Origin: Muricea muricata
Taxonomy: Eukaryota > Cnidaria > Anthozoa > Malacalcyonacea > Plexauridae
NCBI GenBank assembly: GCA_963855995.1
Contig: OY979719.1
Location: 7,812,001-7,876,000, forward strand
DNA: 64,000 nt
Reading direction: 5' to 3'
Shown: piece by piece, positions 1 to 11,167 of the stretch
Position numbering within the stretch: position 1 is the first letter of the stretch
How the letters are laid out: every line of letters begins with the position of its first letter
Notes under the pieces: generated by a model
The model's database searches: none
What the model was told of the DNA's origin: nothing
Seen by the model: only the letters and a program-made list of their open reading frames with translations
Position numbers and translations under genes: made by a program

Positions 1-327
1 CGGCTCTAGACATTAACTACAATCCGGAAAACCCTAAAGCATTTAAAACTGTGTGTTTAAAGTGTAACTTTGTACGAAGTTTAACTTCCGCGTTAACGTG
101 TTGTAATTGAATGAATGATAATTGTTTAGTGTATATATCATGTAATATAGTTGTTATATTGTTGTTATGTGGGTCCGCAGTAATTGGCTTAACGCTTTTG
201 TGGAATCCCTGCCATGTGTAATTTATATTGTAATATTGTGCATGTATTGTTTTGTTTTGTATTGTATTGTATTGTATTGTTATTAATGTAACTAATTACC
301 GGCGAAGCTTATAAAATAAAATAAGAA
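1..327. other. Non-coding flank with TTGTA-type microsatellite
   Basis: No coding region is seen. A short degenerate run of TTGTA/TTGTT units lies at about 245-285. The first tandem-duplication unit begins just after this stretch. Confidence 0.5.
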
Positions 328-978
328 TTGGGTGTTCGACATCAAAAGTGGCCAGGACGATTTTGTAGGCATAAAAACTCTATCCAGGTTATTTAATTTC
401 AGATCAATGGCTTTAACCCATGTTCACCCCATATTACGTCATATATTTGAATACTGATTATTTCCGCTGCCAGACACATTGTCCATGTTACGTCATAGCT
501 CATCTGTATCTATTACCAATGGTATAGTAATAGTATTCTTGTGCTCATTAAGGAGTTAAAACATTCAAATTTGAACGTTCGTCACTAGCGCTTGACTTCA
601 AAGAGTAGCCTTTTCTTCGGACACACTATATTCGGATTGGTGTCTACATTAGTAAGTTAATGGACTTTAGACGGGGGGCTTGTATTGGAAAAGCCGATGT
701 TATATAGTGTATAACTTGCCGACATATACGATTCTCCGATCTAGTATACCAAATTTTGCATTCATTAGGCCGTGTGGTCAATGTTTAAAGAGTATTTTAT
801 AACTTGCGTTATGATAAGAAATCATCCTGTTAACATATTAATAATTATACATTAATGATGGTGCAGTCGTATTTTAAAATTTTATCCTATTTTTAATGAG
901 CACAATGGATATTTGCATGGTCCTCTTATCTGGTATATATCAGTTGCATTATCTTATAGCTTGTGTTCTGACCAGGTA

Positions 979-2117
979 TGGTGGCCCATCAGTGCCAATA
1001 GAATTTTATGAAGTTTTTTAAAAATTTTTTTATAAAGTTTTATATATTTTTCTTAAACTTTTCTTTGAAATACTTTTAATTATTTTTTATTTATTTTTTA
1101 CTTTAGTGAATTTAATACAGTTTCTATTTTGATACATTTTTATTTTGATAAAAGTAAAATTGAAAATTAAAAAAATTAAAAATTTGGCGGACCATGAGTG
1201 CCAAGGCCTACAAGCGGGAATCTTCCATGCAGGCCCAAGGAGGTCATTCGGAAATATTTTGATGTATTTACTACACGTGCGCTCGAATTGACAACATGTC
1301 TGGACGAAAGAATCGCAAATGGGAAGGCTACAAGCAACAACACGCCCAAAAACGCCGCAGGAAGGAAGAAAAGTTACCAGATTCCGTTGAGTATTTAACT
1401 GTCCAAAGGCTAACAGCTGAGGTTGAAGGGAAATGCCAAAAATATGGACGTGTTGGTCCACTATCAATTGGCCCATGTAAATACGAGTCGTTGACGTTGG
1501 AAAATATAAAGAGTGCTTGTAAAAAGCATTTCGATATTGGTTCATGCATGGAATGCGACGTTTTAGCAGGCGAAAGAGGTCCTTCATATACCAGCATCGA
1601 ACAAATTAAGAGCCTTAAACTGTTGCATGTACGATTTTACTTTGCCAGTAAAACAACTTCCCACAACAACAACTTCAACACGTCCATATTTTTGGCATTT
1701 TCCTTCAACCTCAGCTGTTAGCCTTTGGACTGTTAAATACTCAACGGAATCTGGTAACTTTTCTTCCTTCCTGCGGCGTTTTTGGGCGTGTTGTTGCTTG
1801 TAGCCTTCCCATTTACGATTCTTTCGTCCAGGCATGTTGTCAATTTGAGCGCACGTGTAGTAAATACATCAAAATATTTCCGAATGACCTCCTTGTGCCT
1901 GCATGGAAGATGCCCGCTTGTAGGCCTTGGCACTCATGGTCCGATTTTTAATTTTTCAAATTTTTAATTTTATTTTTATCAAAATAAAAATGTATCAAAA
2001 TAGAAACTGTATTAATTCGAAAAGTATTTCGAAGAAAAGTTTAAGAAAAATATATAAAACTTTATAAAAATTTTTTAAAAAACTTAAAAAAAATCTATTG
2101 GCACTGATGGGCCACCA
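979..2117. mobile_element. Foldback DNA element with long inverted arms, TA target duplication
   Basis: The ends are inverted copies (TGGTGGCCCATCAGTGCCAA at the left, its complement at the right), flanked on both sides by TA. Arms of more than 400 bp (about 979-1453 and 1691-2117) are nearly complementary and surround a unique centre of about 240 bp. Each arm carries a copy of the same short basic coding segment, one on each strand. No transposase is seen, so the element is non-autonomous or only its termini and a passenger gene remain. The superfamily is uncertain; a TA duplication would fit Tc1/mariner-like integration. Confidence 0.7.
1296..1721 (+). CDS. Passenger ORF of the foldback element, unknown function
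   Basis: I do not recognise this protein by name. From the ATG at 1296 the frame starts with a very basic, Gln/Lys/Arg-rich region (motif KRRRKEEK near residue 20). It continues into a more globular segment with Cys residues and the motif ECDVLAGERGPSYTS near residue 88, a pattern I associate loosely with repeated cnidarian proteins. After about residue 112 the frame runs into the opposite arm and is probably not genuine. The left part is duplicated in reverse on the minus strand (1584-1835) because it lies in the inverted arm; the globular part occurs once, in the unique centre. Its coding status is inferred only from arm conservation and an open frame. Confidence 0.35.
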   Translation: MSGRKNRKWEGYKQQHAQKRRRKEEKLPDSVEYLTVQRLTAEVEGKCQKYGRVGPLSIGPCKYESLTLENIKSACKKHFDIGSCMECDVLAGERGPSYTSIEQIKSLKLLHVRFYFASKTTSHNNNFNTSIFLAFSFNLSC

Positions 2118-2566
2118 TAGGATCAGAAATCATTCTGTTGAATAACATACTAATTTCATGTATATAAACATGGACATTTGATCAAATTTTTGCGTTAGTG
2201 CAGTTGTTCTCAGTATTTAGGTGAAACATTATCATTCTTCAGGAAGATAATCGCATTTCCAGCATAAGTCTATCAACCATTGAATTAACCTGTGTCGTTG
2301 ACTCGTTCTATCAAAGTTTCAAAATGCGGTAAAACAGATACATAATGTAAAATTTTTTTATGAAAATACTCGAATTCAAAGTTTCTAAAGAACGAGAAAG
2401 TGATTTCTGAAATAAGTAATTTGCGAGTTAAGGTGTTCTTGCGTTGAAACATTTTAAAGTACATATACCTTCCAATGAATACCCTGATGGAATGGAATGT
2501 GGTTCAACAGTTTTCCTCTGCGCGCTGTTACTGCGCCTATCTAATAACAATTTCGTACACTTTATC

Positions 2567-2706
2567 CAGTGGCGAAGCCAGCCCGAGAGTTTGGTCATGC
2601 GTTGCAAATTTAAATCATCATTATTCATTCCTTTAGAAATTGATTCCTTATACGGTCTATAAACAGAGAAAAATTTGCATGACCAAATGTAGGGCTGGCT
2701 TCGCGA
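2567..2706. mobile_element. hAT-type MITE, same family as 17314-17477
   Basis: The left end reads CAGTGGCGAAGCCAGCCCGA, identical at its terminus to the copy at 17314. The right end retains GGGCTGGCTTCGC and then decays. It sits in copy A of the tandem duplication and is absent from the matching place in copy B. Confidence 0.65.
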
Positions 2707-3158
2707 TTTACCCTTTTGAAACTCAGTTCCTATTTATATTTGTGATTTTGCAAAGATTCCAAGCCAAATAACCATACCTCACTTCCTTTAGGAGGTTTAT
2801 TGACAAACTTCAAAACATGGTTGGGGAAAAGGTTCTCACGAAAACTCAAAGCTGGCGCCTCTGGAACAGGTGCCGTATTTTACCTTCATATCTTCTAAAC
2901 GAGCCCGCTGACCCAAACGTTTTTTGTTTTTGCCTTATGTATATCATAAAATTCATCCCTGCGATGTTTTAGTAAAGTTTTTTTATTAGAGAACAATTAC
3001 TGCGTAATTAGTTTCCTATATTTTTAATTACTATCATTGATTTTATAATCTGCAGTTGTTATCAGTGAAAAATGTGCTGTGATTTTGTACCGCTAACTTT
3101 TAATGTTTTCTCCATTCGTTTACAAATAGCTCATGTTTTTATTGCGCACTTTCTGTAG

Positions 3159-3209
3159 ATGACGATGTTTCACTTTCAGATCAGAACACAGGTGACAGAG
3201 CTGGAAAAG
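3159..3209 (+). CDS. Exon-like 51-nt cassette, copy A
   Basis: A pyrimidine-rich tract ending TTTCTGTAG precedes 51 nt ending AAAAG, followed by GTTGG. The frame entered in phase 1 is open and acidic (DDVSLSDQNTGDRAGK). The exon length is a multiple of three, so the cassette is symmetric (phase 1-1). The paralogous segment at 10630-10680 keeps the same splice-like borders and an open frame despite several substitutions. It could be an exon of the gene whose Death-domain exon lies at 22113, or a relic of a duplicated relative. The function is unknown. Confidence 0.35.
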
Positions 3210-4022
3210 GTTGGTTCAATAATTGTGTAGGAATGTTAAAAATTTTTATGTTTATTTAAAATTTTAATGTGATATTCCGAACTTCGTTGCCAAGTTCGGA
3301 AGTTCGTCGCGACGTTTTAAAGTTCTTTTCAGAATTCGCAAGCCGGTTTGTATACAAAGGATGTGATTGGCCCCTGAACTCAAAGAGTTGACTCTATGAC
3401 GTGGCATGGACAATGTGTGTCAGGCAGAGTAAATAATTAGTATTCAAATATATGACGTAATATGGGTTAAACGTGGGGTAAAGCAAGGGGTGACGTCATA
3501 ATATATGCATGACGTCAGTCAAGGCTAGTTCGTGCAAGAAAGTCATTAAAGTGTTATGTCATAATAAACGTAGCGTGAATAGCGTCCCTGTAAATTGTAT
3601 CATTCAGGCTCTCGTTAAACCATGTAAGCTTGTTGAATGGCTGCTGTTTGTTTATCTACAATCTTCACCACAGCTTAGTTTATTTCTCGCTGTTTCACCG
3701 GTTGCTGTTTACTACCGTTTGGGCTCGCAGTTTTCGATCTACTCCTAGCTCATCACGTTTAACGTTTTTTGTCTACAATTTTTAGTTTATTCCTGCCGAT
3801 TATCCACAACCATGTTTATCGCTTAATTTTTTGTTTGCATCTTTATGTTCTAATGGTACACTAATTCCAAGTTTACTTTACTACCTTTATCGGGCATTGT
3901 TGCCATATATATGGCAACAAATAAATGATCATCGTAGTGTAGCCCCCTTAATACCGCTGAAGATGTTTTACTGTGCTAAGATGAAGTATTGTATATTATA
4001 TTTTCTTTCTTGTCCGCCATTT

Positions 4023-4366
4023 CACAGATTACTATGTACCAGATGTCTATCTTCGTGTTTTCGCAAGGTAAATTTGTGTTTTCGATTTTCACTCTGATCA
4101 CGAATTGCACTCGTCATTTTTCGCAATATCACGTGTGTTGCGCTTACTAAGAACATGGCGGACACTTGCGTCAGACTCGCGTCCAGGCCAGGCCTTTGTC
4201 AGACATGCATAGGTTTTAGACTCGGTTAGACTGTTGCTTACGTTGTATGGCGTGGATTGCGCTTACTAAGAACATGGCGGAAATCTTTCGTCAGCTCGCG
4301 TAAGCAGTCAAAAACTTGTAACAGATATTTGGCGAAGATAGACATCTGGTACAATAGTAATCTGTG
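4023..4366. mobile_element. MITE with 7-bp target duplication GCCATTT
   Basis: The termini are inverted copies of CACAGATTACTATGTACCAG and on to about 32 bp. The direct repeats GCCATTT flank it at 4016-4022 and 4367-4373. Inside, a motif with TTGCGCTTACTAAGAACATG occurs twice (about 4138 and 4257) as a diverged tandem pair. Confidence 0.7.
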
Positions 4367-4462
4367 GCCATTTGGTCAAAATTCGAAGTAAAAAGTCAGG
4401 TTTTTGCATAGGCAGCCCAGGAACGCGGTGTTTTGTTTGTTTATCGATGTGACGTATACATA

Positions 4463-5086
4463 ATTACCCTAAGGTAGGCAACTTCACACAAACTAACGAT
4501 ACATACACCTGTAAATAATCCGAAAATACTTCGCATATCTTTACAACTACGCTAAAATAATAACAGAAATAAAATCTACGATGTTTTTTGTATATACTAC
4601 ATGTATTTTAACTTGTAAAACAAGTTTGTAAAACGAGCAAAAATACGAAAAACGTCGGTATATTTGTTAAATTTTTGCATGGGACGATGCGGGATACGCT
4701 CTTGCCGCTTTTAATGACCTTTCAAACAGATTTCAGAATACGAATTTGCAATCTCATTGGCTGTACAAGTTTGCCTTCTTCCTGACAGCCAATGAGATTG
4801 CAAATTCGTATTCTGAAATCTGTTTGAAAGGTCGTTAAAAGCGGCAAGAGCGTATCCCGCATCGTCCCATGCAAAAATTTAACAAATATACAGACGTTTT
4901 TCGTATTTTTGCTCGTTTTACAAACTTGTTTCACAAGTTAAAATACATGCAGTATATACAAAAAATATCGTAGATTTTATTTCTGTTATTATTTTAGCGT
5001 AGTTGTAAAGATATGCGAAGTATTTTCGGATTATTTACAGGTGTATGTATCGTTAGTTTGTGTGAAGTTGCCTACCTTAGGGTAAT
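4463..5086. repeat. Near-perfect 620-bp palindrome
   Basis: The arms of about 300 bp from ATTACCCTAAGG (4463) to AGGGTAAT (5086) are almost exactly complementary, with a short loop around 4775. It would form a long hairpin or cruciform and is very probably a foldback MITE. Confidence 0.8.
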
Positions 5087-5088
5087 CC

Positions 5089-6018
5089 CAGTGAACTCTA
5101 ATACAACTGGAACGATAACTTGGCCGCCATCTTTGAAGCCAAATTGAAGGCCGCCATGTACGTCACGCCGCGAAAATATGACCTATTTTCAAAAGCTCTT
5201 TTCGACCCTTTAACTTCGTGTTTTAGAGCCAGTTAGGTGCTAAATATTTTCTAGATAGATTGAAATTTCATGTACCTCAACTTTCTAGGACGTCCAGTAA
5301 GGTTTTAAAATATTTTTTGGCTGCTAAAAATGAAAAACAGTTCCGGCGAAAACTTTGTCACGAAATATCTTTTTTAAAAAAATGTTACCTCTCGAGTTTT
5401 AACAGTTAGATGGAAGAGGCTGCCAAGAACTATCCGTAACCGAAGTTTAAAGCTTTAAAACTAATGCTATCTGACGAAAAATGTAAGTTTTATACATATT
5501 TTTGAATTAACCATACAAATACACCACTTCGAAAACCTCAATTTACTCACGTATTAGAAGGGCTACAGCAAAGACTAAAAGCTCAAAATAGACAACGATA
5601 CCTGGACTTTAGCACAAGATACGTTTTGGAAGTGTTGAAATGTTTTAAAGCAATATATTTTTCAATTGAAGAGCGTAGTTTGCCTCGTAGTTTGCTTCGG
5701 TACGTTGAAACTTTCGTCATTTTCCAGAGTAAAAAAGTGATAGCCCTCAATTTTCGCCGTAACAAAGTGTAGAACAGTCAGGACTATCCAGAAAACCAGG
5801 ATCGAATCTTTAAAATTGAAGTCTTGTGATGAAAATTCTCATTTTTCAAGCATATTTTCGCTCAAAAACAAACTTTTCACTCCTCGTAACTTTCCCCCAG
5901 TCCTTTCGAACAAGCCATTTTCCCTGCGCGGTTCCCGCCTTTTGCTTCAAATTTGGCTTCATCCAATCATAGAACGAAAACATAGGAGTTATCGTTCCAG
6001 TTGTATTAGAGTTCACTG
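5089..6018. mobile_element. hAT-type non-autonomous element, perfect 8-bp target duplication
   Basis: The terminal inverted repeats begin CAGTGAACTCTAATACAACT and extend about 32 bp. The perfect direct repeats GGTAATCC lie at 5081-5088 and 6019-6026. CAG-starting ends plus an 8-bp duplication are the hAT signature. No transposase frame remains in the 930 bp. Confidence 0.8.
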
Positions 6019-6096
6019 GGTAATCCCCGAGCCAACGGCGCGAAGCGCCGTTCCGGGCGTAAGCCCGGGGCGAGGGTTACTAATTCCGTATTAGCG

Positions 6097-7548
6097 GAGT
6101 TGAAAGTCGTTGCTCGTGATAGGTAGTAAAAGTGGTATGTCCTCACTGATCTCAACAATATGGCGGACTATCATGAATGGCTAACACTGATTGGCCAGAT
6201 TTAAGATTTATTGTTGATTGATTAATCACGAATTCAACTGACAGCAAATATCTAAATTTGCTTTTTGCACTACAATATTTTGTATTTTTGCAAAAAGATT
6301 TGGCAACTTTCACAACCAACGAAGGGTGGTCATCGACTCTTGAAGAGAGATTAATTCTGGGAAAATACAGAGAAGCGCCAAGAATTGACTACGGCGTGAA
6401 ACACAAGGCAAGTTTGTTGATAATGCGCATTTATACTTGTGTTTTAATGCTTTATAAAGGCCGCCGTAGCCGTACTCCTCCAGTCTATTCACTGTTTATT
6501 GTTTAAATTCCAGAGTAAGTTTATGTTTTGTAAATGCAAGACTCTTCTTATTACTGTAAAAGAATATGAGCGAAGATACAAAATTGGCTTGAAACGGTTT
6601 TGTTTCAAACTCAAAGTTTATGTAGATAAAAATTTAGTTTCATAAATATTTCAAAACGTCTAATATATGTAATTAGTAGGTCGTATTTTATACCAAATTT
6701 AAGCTTACATTAGGCGTAATAACATACCGATGACAAATGTTGTGCCATTTTAAAAAATTGTCAAAAAAACAAGGATTAAAAACCCAATATTTTGTCGTTT
6801 TGAAAAATTAATATAAATAACAATTGCCGTGTTGCTATGACAACAACCTATAGAAGTATTTCATGTAATTCCGAAAATATAGTTGCATGCTCTTAGTTAG
6901 TGGCGAGGGGTTGCTGCATGCATGTATTTCTAGTTATAATTATGTATACGTCACATCGATAAACAAACAAAACACCGCGTTCCTGGGCTGCCTATGGTTT
7001 TTGAAGATTAGAGGTGAGTGTTTTATGCTTCGTTACCTTAGCATTATTGCTGAGTATTGATATACAATTTTTTCAATGGCTAAAGTTTTTTATCGCATAA
7101 ATACATGAAATAAGTAGAGTTAAAAAATGACTTTTATCATACCTGTGATTGTTTTATATGGGCAGAGTTTGAAAATTTCCTTGCTTTCACAGTTGAAAAG
7201 TATTTGTTGCCATATGGCAACAATGCCCGTTTAGGGTTACAAATGTGTGTATTGAAGTAATATATGTCCTTTGGTTTCTCTTGTGAATATTGTGCTGCAT
7301 TGAGTCTCATTGTGACATTATATATCCAACTAGTGCTTTTCTTGTTCAGTTGAATTATAGAAAGGAATTTTCAAGGATTTTTAGTAATTTGTGACTTGGG
7401 TTTTGCACACAGTTATTTTTTAGAAGAAGTAAACCATCTTGCATTGGTATATATGTTATCCGTAGTAGTTATCAATCAGCTACATACATATCTGTGCACT
7501 GCCAGTGTTTAAAGCTATATACATTTATTACAATTAAGGTATGGTGTA
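6097..7548. other. Interior of the nested elements, no gene recognised
   Basis: A short open frame at 6258-6506 contains an exon-like stretch (about 6290-6410) followed by GCAAGT, but neither its protein nor its borders are recognisable. The rest is AT-rich filler of the 4407-6996 element and the subterminal region of the piggyBac composite. Confidence 0.4.
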
Positions 7549-7758
7549 ATGGACAGGCGTTCAAAGGTTCAATACAATGCCAAAGAAGAAATATATAGTA
7601 TTCTGGATCTTGGTTCAGATTCTGAACTGTCAGAGCTTTTTTCTTCTGATGAATATCAAGATGAAGAAGTGTATTGTGACAAGTGTAATGTGTGCCTATG
7701 TGTAAGCAATACAAGAAACTGCTTTCGAGACTTTCACACCACTATATCAGGGACATAA
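7549..7758 (+). CDS. Internally deleted piggyBac transposase, N- and C-terminal fusion
   Basis: The 69-codon frame from ATG to TAA starts with a basic leader and an acidic Ser/Asp/Glu-rich stretch (SDSELSELFSSDE), as at the N-terminus of piggyBac-family transposases. It then moves straight into a Cys-rich tail (YCDKCNVCLCVSN then CFRDFHT) that resembles the C-terminal zinc-binding module. The whole catalytic DDD region of several hundred residues is missing, yet the junction is in frame and no stop has accumulated. A plain deletion derivative is the simplest reading. A retained DNA-binding mini-protein that could compete with full-length transposase is a speculative alternative. Confidence 0.6.
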   Translation: MDRRSKVQYNAKEEIYSILDLGSDSELSELFSSDEYQDEEVYCDKCNVCLCVSNTRNCFRDFHTTISGT

Positions 7759-8139
7759 ACAATTACCATACGTTGCATGTTCACCAAGAGAAAGTATGTA
7801 CAGTAATTTAGTCTCAATATCTTTTACACAAGAATTTCTGCCTTTTAAGAACTTTGGAGAATCTTAATAAAATATTTAAATATGATATATTTGTGTATAC
7901 TATGACTAACATTGTTTATACAATGACTAACATAAAAACTTAAATTTTAAGCAATAAAGATTGCAGTGAGGCCGCACCCCCCCCCCCCCCTGATGCCTTC
8001 CAACTGACCGCCCATCCTGAAATGGCCTCAAACACAACACTACTCGATTAAAATTGAATTTCAGGGTTGCAGGTTGCATACTCAAGAAAAGCTGTGTAAA
8101 AGATACTGTTGCTGACTATGCATAATTTTCACTAAAAAT
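7759..8139. other. piggyBac 3' non-coding region with poly-C tract
   Basis: No coding sequence is seen. A C homopolymer lies at about 7976-7990. AATAAA-like signals occur near 7867 and 7955. Confidence 0.4.
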
Positions 8140-9177
8140 ATACCCCTAAACGGGCACTGTTGCCACATGGCAACAAATAAGAAAATTTCAAAAAATTTTT
8201 TTGAACACTTATTTCAAAATGTGCCCAACAAAGGGTTAAAATTTTTTTGTTCTGCAGCCTGGCAAGGTTGGTACCAGAATAATGCAGGAACAGCCAGCTC
8301 CCAGAAAAGGCAATTGACTGGCCAGAACCTGCATAATAAACATGCGACATTCTAGGTTCCGACTCCAGTGGCCCTCCTGTTTATTTCTATTCTATATCCA
8401 CTTCTCTACATGTTTACTACTTAAATTGGATTGCTAAGTTGCTCAAAACAGTGCAAATTGCTCAGATACAGGCATACAGCATCGAATGCGCTCCTTGTTC
8501 TTCCACGATTCGGGTGTTCGACATCAAAAGTGGCCACGACGAATTTGTAGGCATAAAAACTCTATGTAAGTTATTTAATTTCAGATTAATTGCTTTACCC
8601 CATGTTCACCTCATATTACGTCATATATTTGAATGCTGATTATTTCCGCCGCCCGACACATTGCCCATGTTACGTCATAGCTCATCTGTATCTATTAAGA
8701 ATGATATAGTAATAGTATTCTTGTGCTCATTAGGGAGTTAAAACATTCAAATTTGAATGTTCGGCACTAGCGCTTGACTTCAAAGAGTAACCTTTTCTTG
8801 GGACACACTATATTCGGATTGGTGTCTACATTAGTAAGTTAATGACTTATAGACGGGGGGGGGGGGGCTTGTATTGCGAAGTGTGTTATAATCTGAGGTT
8901 TGCCGTATAGTGTATAACTTGCCGACATATATAGTTCTCCGATCTGGTATACCAAATTTTGCATCATTAGACCGTGTGGTCAATGTTTAAAGAGCATTTT
9001 ATAACTTGTGTTGTGATAAGAAATCATTCTCTTAAACTATTAATTAAATGTTTATAAAACGTGAACAATTATCAAAATTTTGCTTTTTATGCTGTAGTTA
9101 TCATTATCTAGTTGTACGTTGCTTTAATTGTGTGTGTCTATTATTGTCTTTAACTGTGTCTATTTATGTTCCTGTAG

Positions 9178-9237
9178 AAAATGTTTCTGCAGCAAGACAA
9201 TCGCATTGTGAGCATAAATCCAACAACCAGGAAGAAA
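9178..9237 (+). CDS. Exon-like 60-nt cassette in copy B
   Basis: A long pyrimidine-rich stretch ending CCTGTAG precedes 60 nt, followed by the strong donor GTAAGC. Entered in phase 1 the frame is open (NVSAARQSHCEHKSNNQEE), and the exon is symmetric phase 1-1. Its upstream intron resembles the sequence upstream of the Death-domain exon (compare about 8889 with 20311). The matching place in copy A (about 2200-2270) has lost both borders. It may be an exon of the Death-domain gene or of a duplicated relative. Confidence 0.35.
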
Positions 9238-9619
9238 GTAAGCATAAAATACTGCTTCTGTTTCTTCTCTAACGGAAGTAAAATTCGTTATAGCAGACTG
9301 ATGAAATAATAAATCACTCATAGAAGGTATGCCTTAAAAAAGTGCCGCCAAACCAATAAATTGGCTGTAACCTATGTCATTGAATCGTTCTATGAAAATT
9401 TCGAAATGCAGTAAAACATACATAATGTTGAATTTCTCATGAAACACTCAAATTTAAATTAAACCTAGAAATGATATTTGGCCTAAGGAGGAAATGATAT
9501 TTGGCATCAATAATTTGTAAGTCCATGCAAGTGCATATTGAAACCTTATTTTGAAGTGCATGCATGCTTCTGACGAATACCCTGACGATATGTAACCAGA
9601 TGATTCAACAGTGTTCCAC

Positions 9620-10041
9620 GAGGGTGGTAAAGGGTATTTTCGTCAGCCGTGATTGGCTAATATCTGTTCGTGTGAAATGTGAAATGCTTGATTTTGGTGC
9701 CGCGAAATGTGATTTTTTCTGCTCCCGTGAGGCGTGATTCTCAATAAAATTGCTCTGTGAATTGAGAATGATAGATGTCAAGCTCCTGAAGTATGAGTCG
9801 ATTGTTCAAATAAGAGTAAAAACTCTTCGGAGGCCTTTCAGAGATGAATACGTATTGGAGGATTATACATATTGAAGAAATTAGATCTAGTCTATTTAAA
9901 GTAAAGTGATAGATCTGTAAACAAACTGTTATGTAGATGAAACGTAAAGCTGTTTTTTAAGACATGTGAATTATGAAACTGCTCCCCCCCCCCCGCCCGC
10001 CCGGTGTGAAACGTGATCGACAATCCCTCTTTACCACCCTC
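9620..10041. mobile_element. MITE with GAGGGTGGTAAAG ends
   Basis: The inverted ends read GAGGGTGGTAAAGGG at the left and its near complement at the right. The hexamer TTCCAC directly repeats on both sides. It is absent from the matching place in copy A. A poly-C/GC-rich patch lies near 9984-10003. Confidence 0.65.
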
Positions 10042-10629
10042 TTCCACTGAATCGCACTCTTAATGCGCCTAATGACAATTTCTGGCATAACATATGAAGT
10101 CAAACTATTGCAGTGTAAAGCGATATGAGGGCAAAGGAGAAGACAATCTGCTAACTGTAATGATAAGGCATCGTTCAGGTTTACACCTAACTAGGTCATG
10201 AGGTTCCTTTTTGTTTGGGAATTTTTTCTATTTACGTTCGTAAATTCGTTTCAAATTTCTCAGGGATTATTGCAAACTTTCCAAAGCAATTAACAACACC
10301 TCACTTGCGGGATTGTGATTGTTTGTGTGAAGGTGCCATGTTTAACCAATCATATCTTCTAAACCAGCCCAGTGTCCAAACTTTTTATGTGTATATTCTT
10401 GCATACTAGAGATGTTTCCGTAACGTTTCATTGGGAGATCAATTACTCTATGATGAGTTATTTTTTAAGTTCTTAATTAATTGTTATTGATTCTTATAAT
10501 CTATAGTTGTTATCAGTGGAAAACGTATTGTGATTTTGTACCACATTTCGTAGTCATGTCTAGTTTAAATGTTTCCTCCATTCGTTTACAAATAGCTCAT
10601 GTTAACTTTTTATTGTGTATTTTCTGTAG

Positions 10630-10680
10630 ATGATGATGTTTCACGTTCAGATGAGGACCCAGGTAACAGCGCTGGAAAAG
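10630..10680 (+). CDS. Exon-like 51-nt cassette, copy B
   Basis: This is the paralogue of 3159-3209, with the same TTTCTGTAG acceptor context, 51 nt and GTTGG donor. Its phase 1-1 frame is acidic (DDVSRSDEDPGNSAGK). The conservation of open frame and borders in both copies is the main evidence for coding. Confidence 0.35.
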
Positions 10681-11167
10681 GTTGGTTCAATAATTGTGAC
10701 TTAAGCTCATTTCAGAATTCGCAAACGGCTTTGTAAAAAAAGGTTGTAATTGGCCCCTGAACTCAAAGAGGCCAATCAAATGCTTAGTTTACAAACCGGC
10801 TTGCTAGTTGTGAAATGAACGTTTGAACTTCGCAACGAACTTCGCAACGAAGATCGGAATATTACAGTGAAAAGTTAGCTGAAATTGACTGTAATAACAA
10901 TCTGAAGTTTCGTAATTTTCACATTTACAAGGCGTCTTAAGTAGTGATACCCCACTCTTGAGTTCAAAGGATGCCGACAAACGACGTGACAATAGAGTAA
11001 CGCACCTTCAGCTATGACGTGACATGGGCAATGTGTGTCAGGCGGCGGAAATAATTAGTATTCAAATATATGACGTAATATGGGTTGAACGTGCGGTAAA
11101 GCAAGGTGCGGCGTCATAATATATGCATGACGTCAGTGAAGGCTAGTTCGTTCAAGAAAGTCATTAA

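Larger units (their letters stand above)
4407..6996. mobile_element. DNA element with about 60-bp terminal inverted repeats
   Basis: The ends are near-perfect inverted repeats starting CATAGGCAGCCCAGGAACGC. They are flanked by the direct repeat GTTTTTG at 4400-4406 and 6997-7003. The interior contains a near-perfect palindrome (4463-5086), a hAT-type insertion (5089-6018) and a GC-rich hairpin segment near 6030-6070. No transposase is recognised. Confidence 0.65.
3884..8235. mobile_element. piggyBac-type composite element inserted at TTAA
   Basis: The right terminus, read outward-in, starts CCCTTTGTTGGGCAC next to TTAA at 8236-8239. The left terminus starts CCTTTATCGGGCA at 3884. Copy B of the duplication contains the empty site with a single TTAA at 11714-11717 in the same context, which defines the insertion. 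A subterminal hairpin motif (GTTGCCATATGGCAAC type) occurs at about 3899 and 8158 in one orientation and at about 7207 in the other, suggesting internal rearrangement or an inversion. A fused N/C-terminal transposase ORF at 7549-7758 supports the piggyBac assignment. Much of the interior is nested MITEs. Confidence 0.65.
328..8405 (+). repeat. Tandem segmental duplication, copy A (with later insertions)
   Basis: The sequence from about 328 to 3880, then 8240 to 8405, can be followed as a diverged direct copy of about 8513-11960. Shared landmarks are the start motif GGTGTTCGACATCAAAAGTG (328 and 8513), the exon-like segment at 3159/10630, the stretch with CCATGTAAGCTTGTT (3622 and 11514) and the end motif CTGGCAAGGTTGGTACCAG (8259 and 11740). 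Copy A has gained a foldback element at 979-2117, a hAT-type MITE at 2567 and the piggyBac composite at 3884-8235, none of which is in copy B. Each copy also has an internal inverted repeat (about 400-500 against 3390-3480) containing TTACGTCATA-type motifs. Confidence 0.75.

Noticed and set aside
6258..6506. 82-codon frame with an exon-like centre followed by GCAAGT
   Set aside because: It lies in a nested transposon interior with no homology and no canonical borders.
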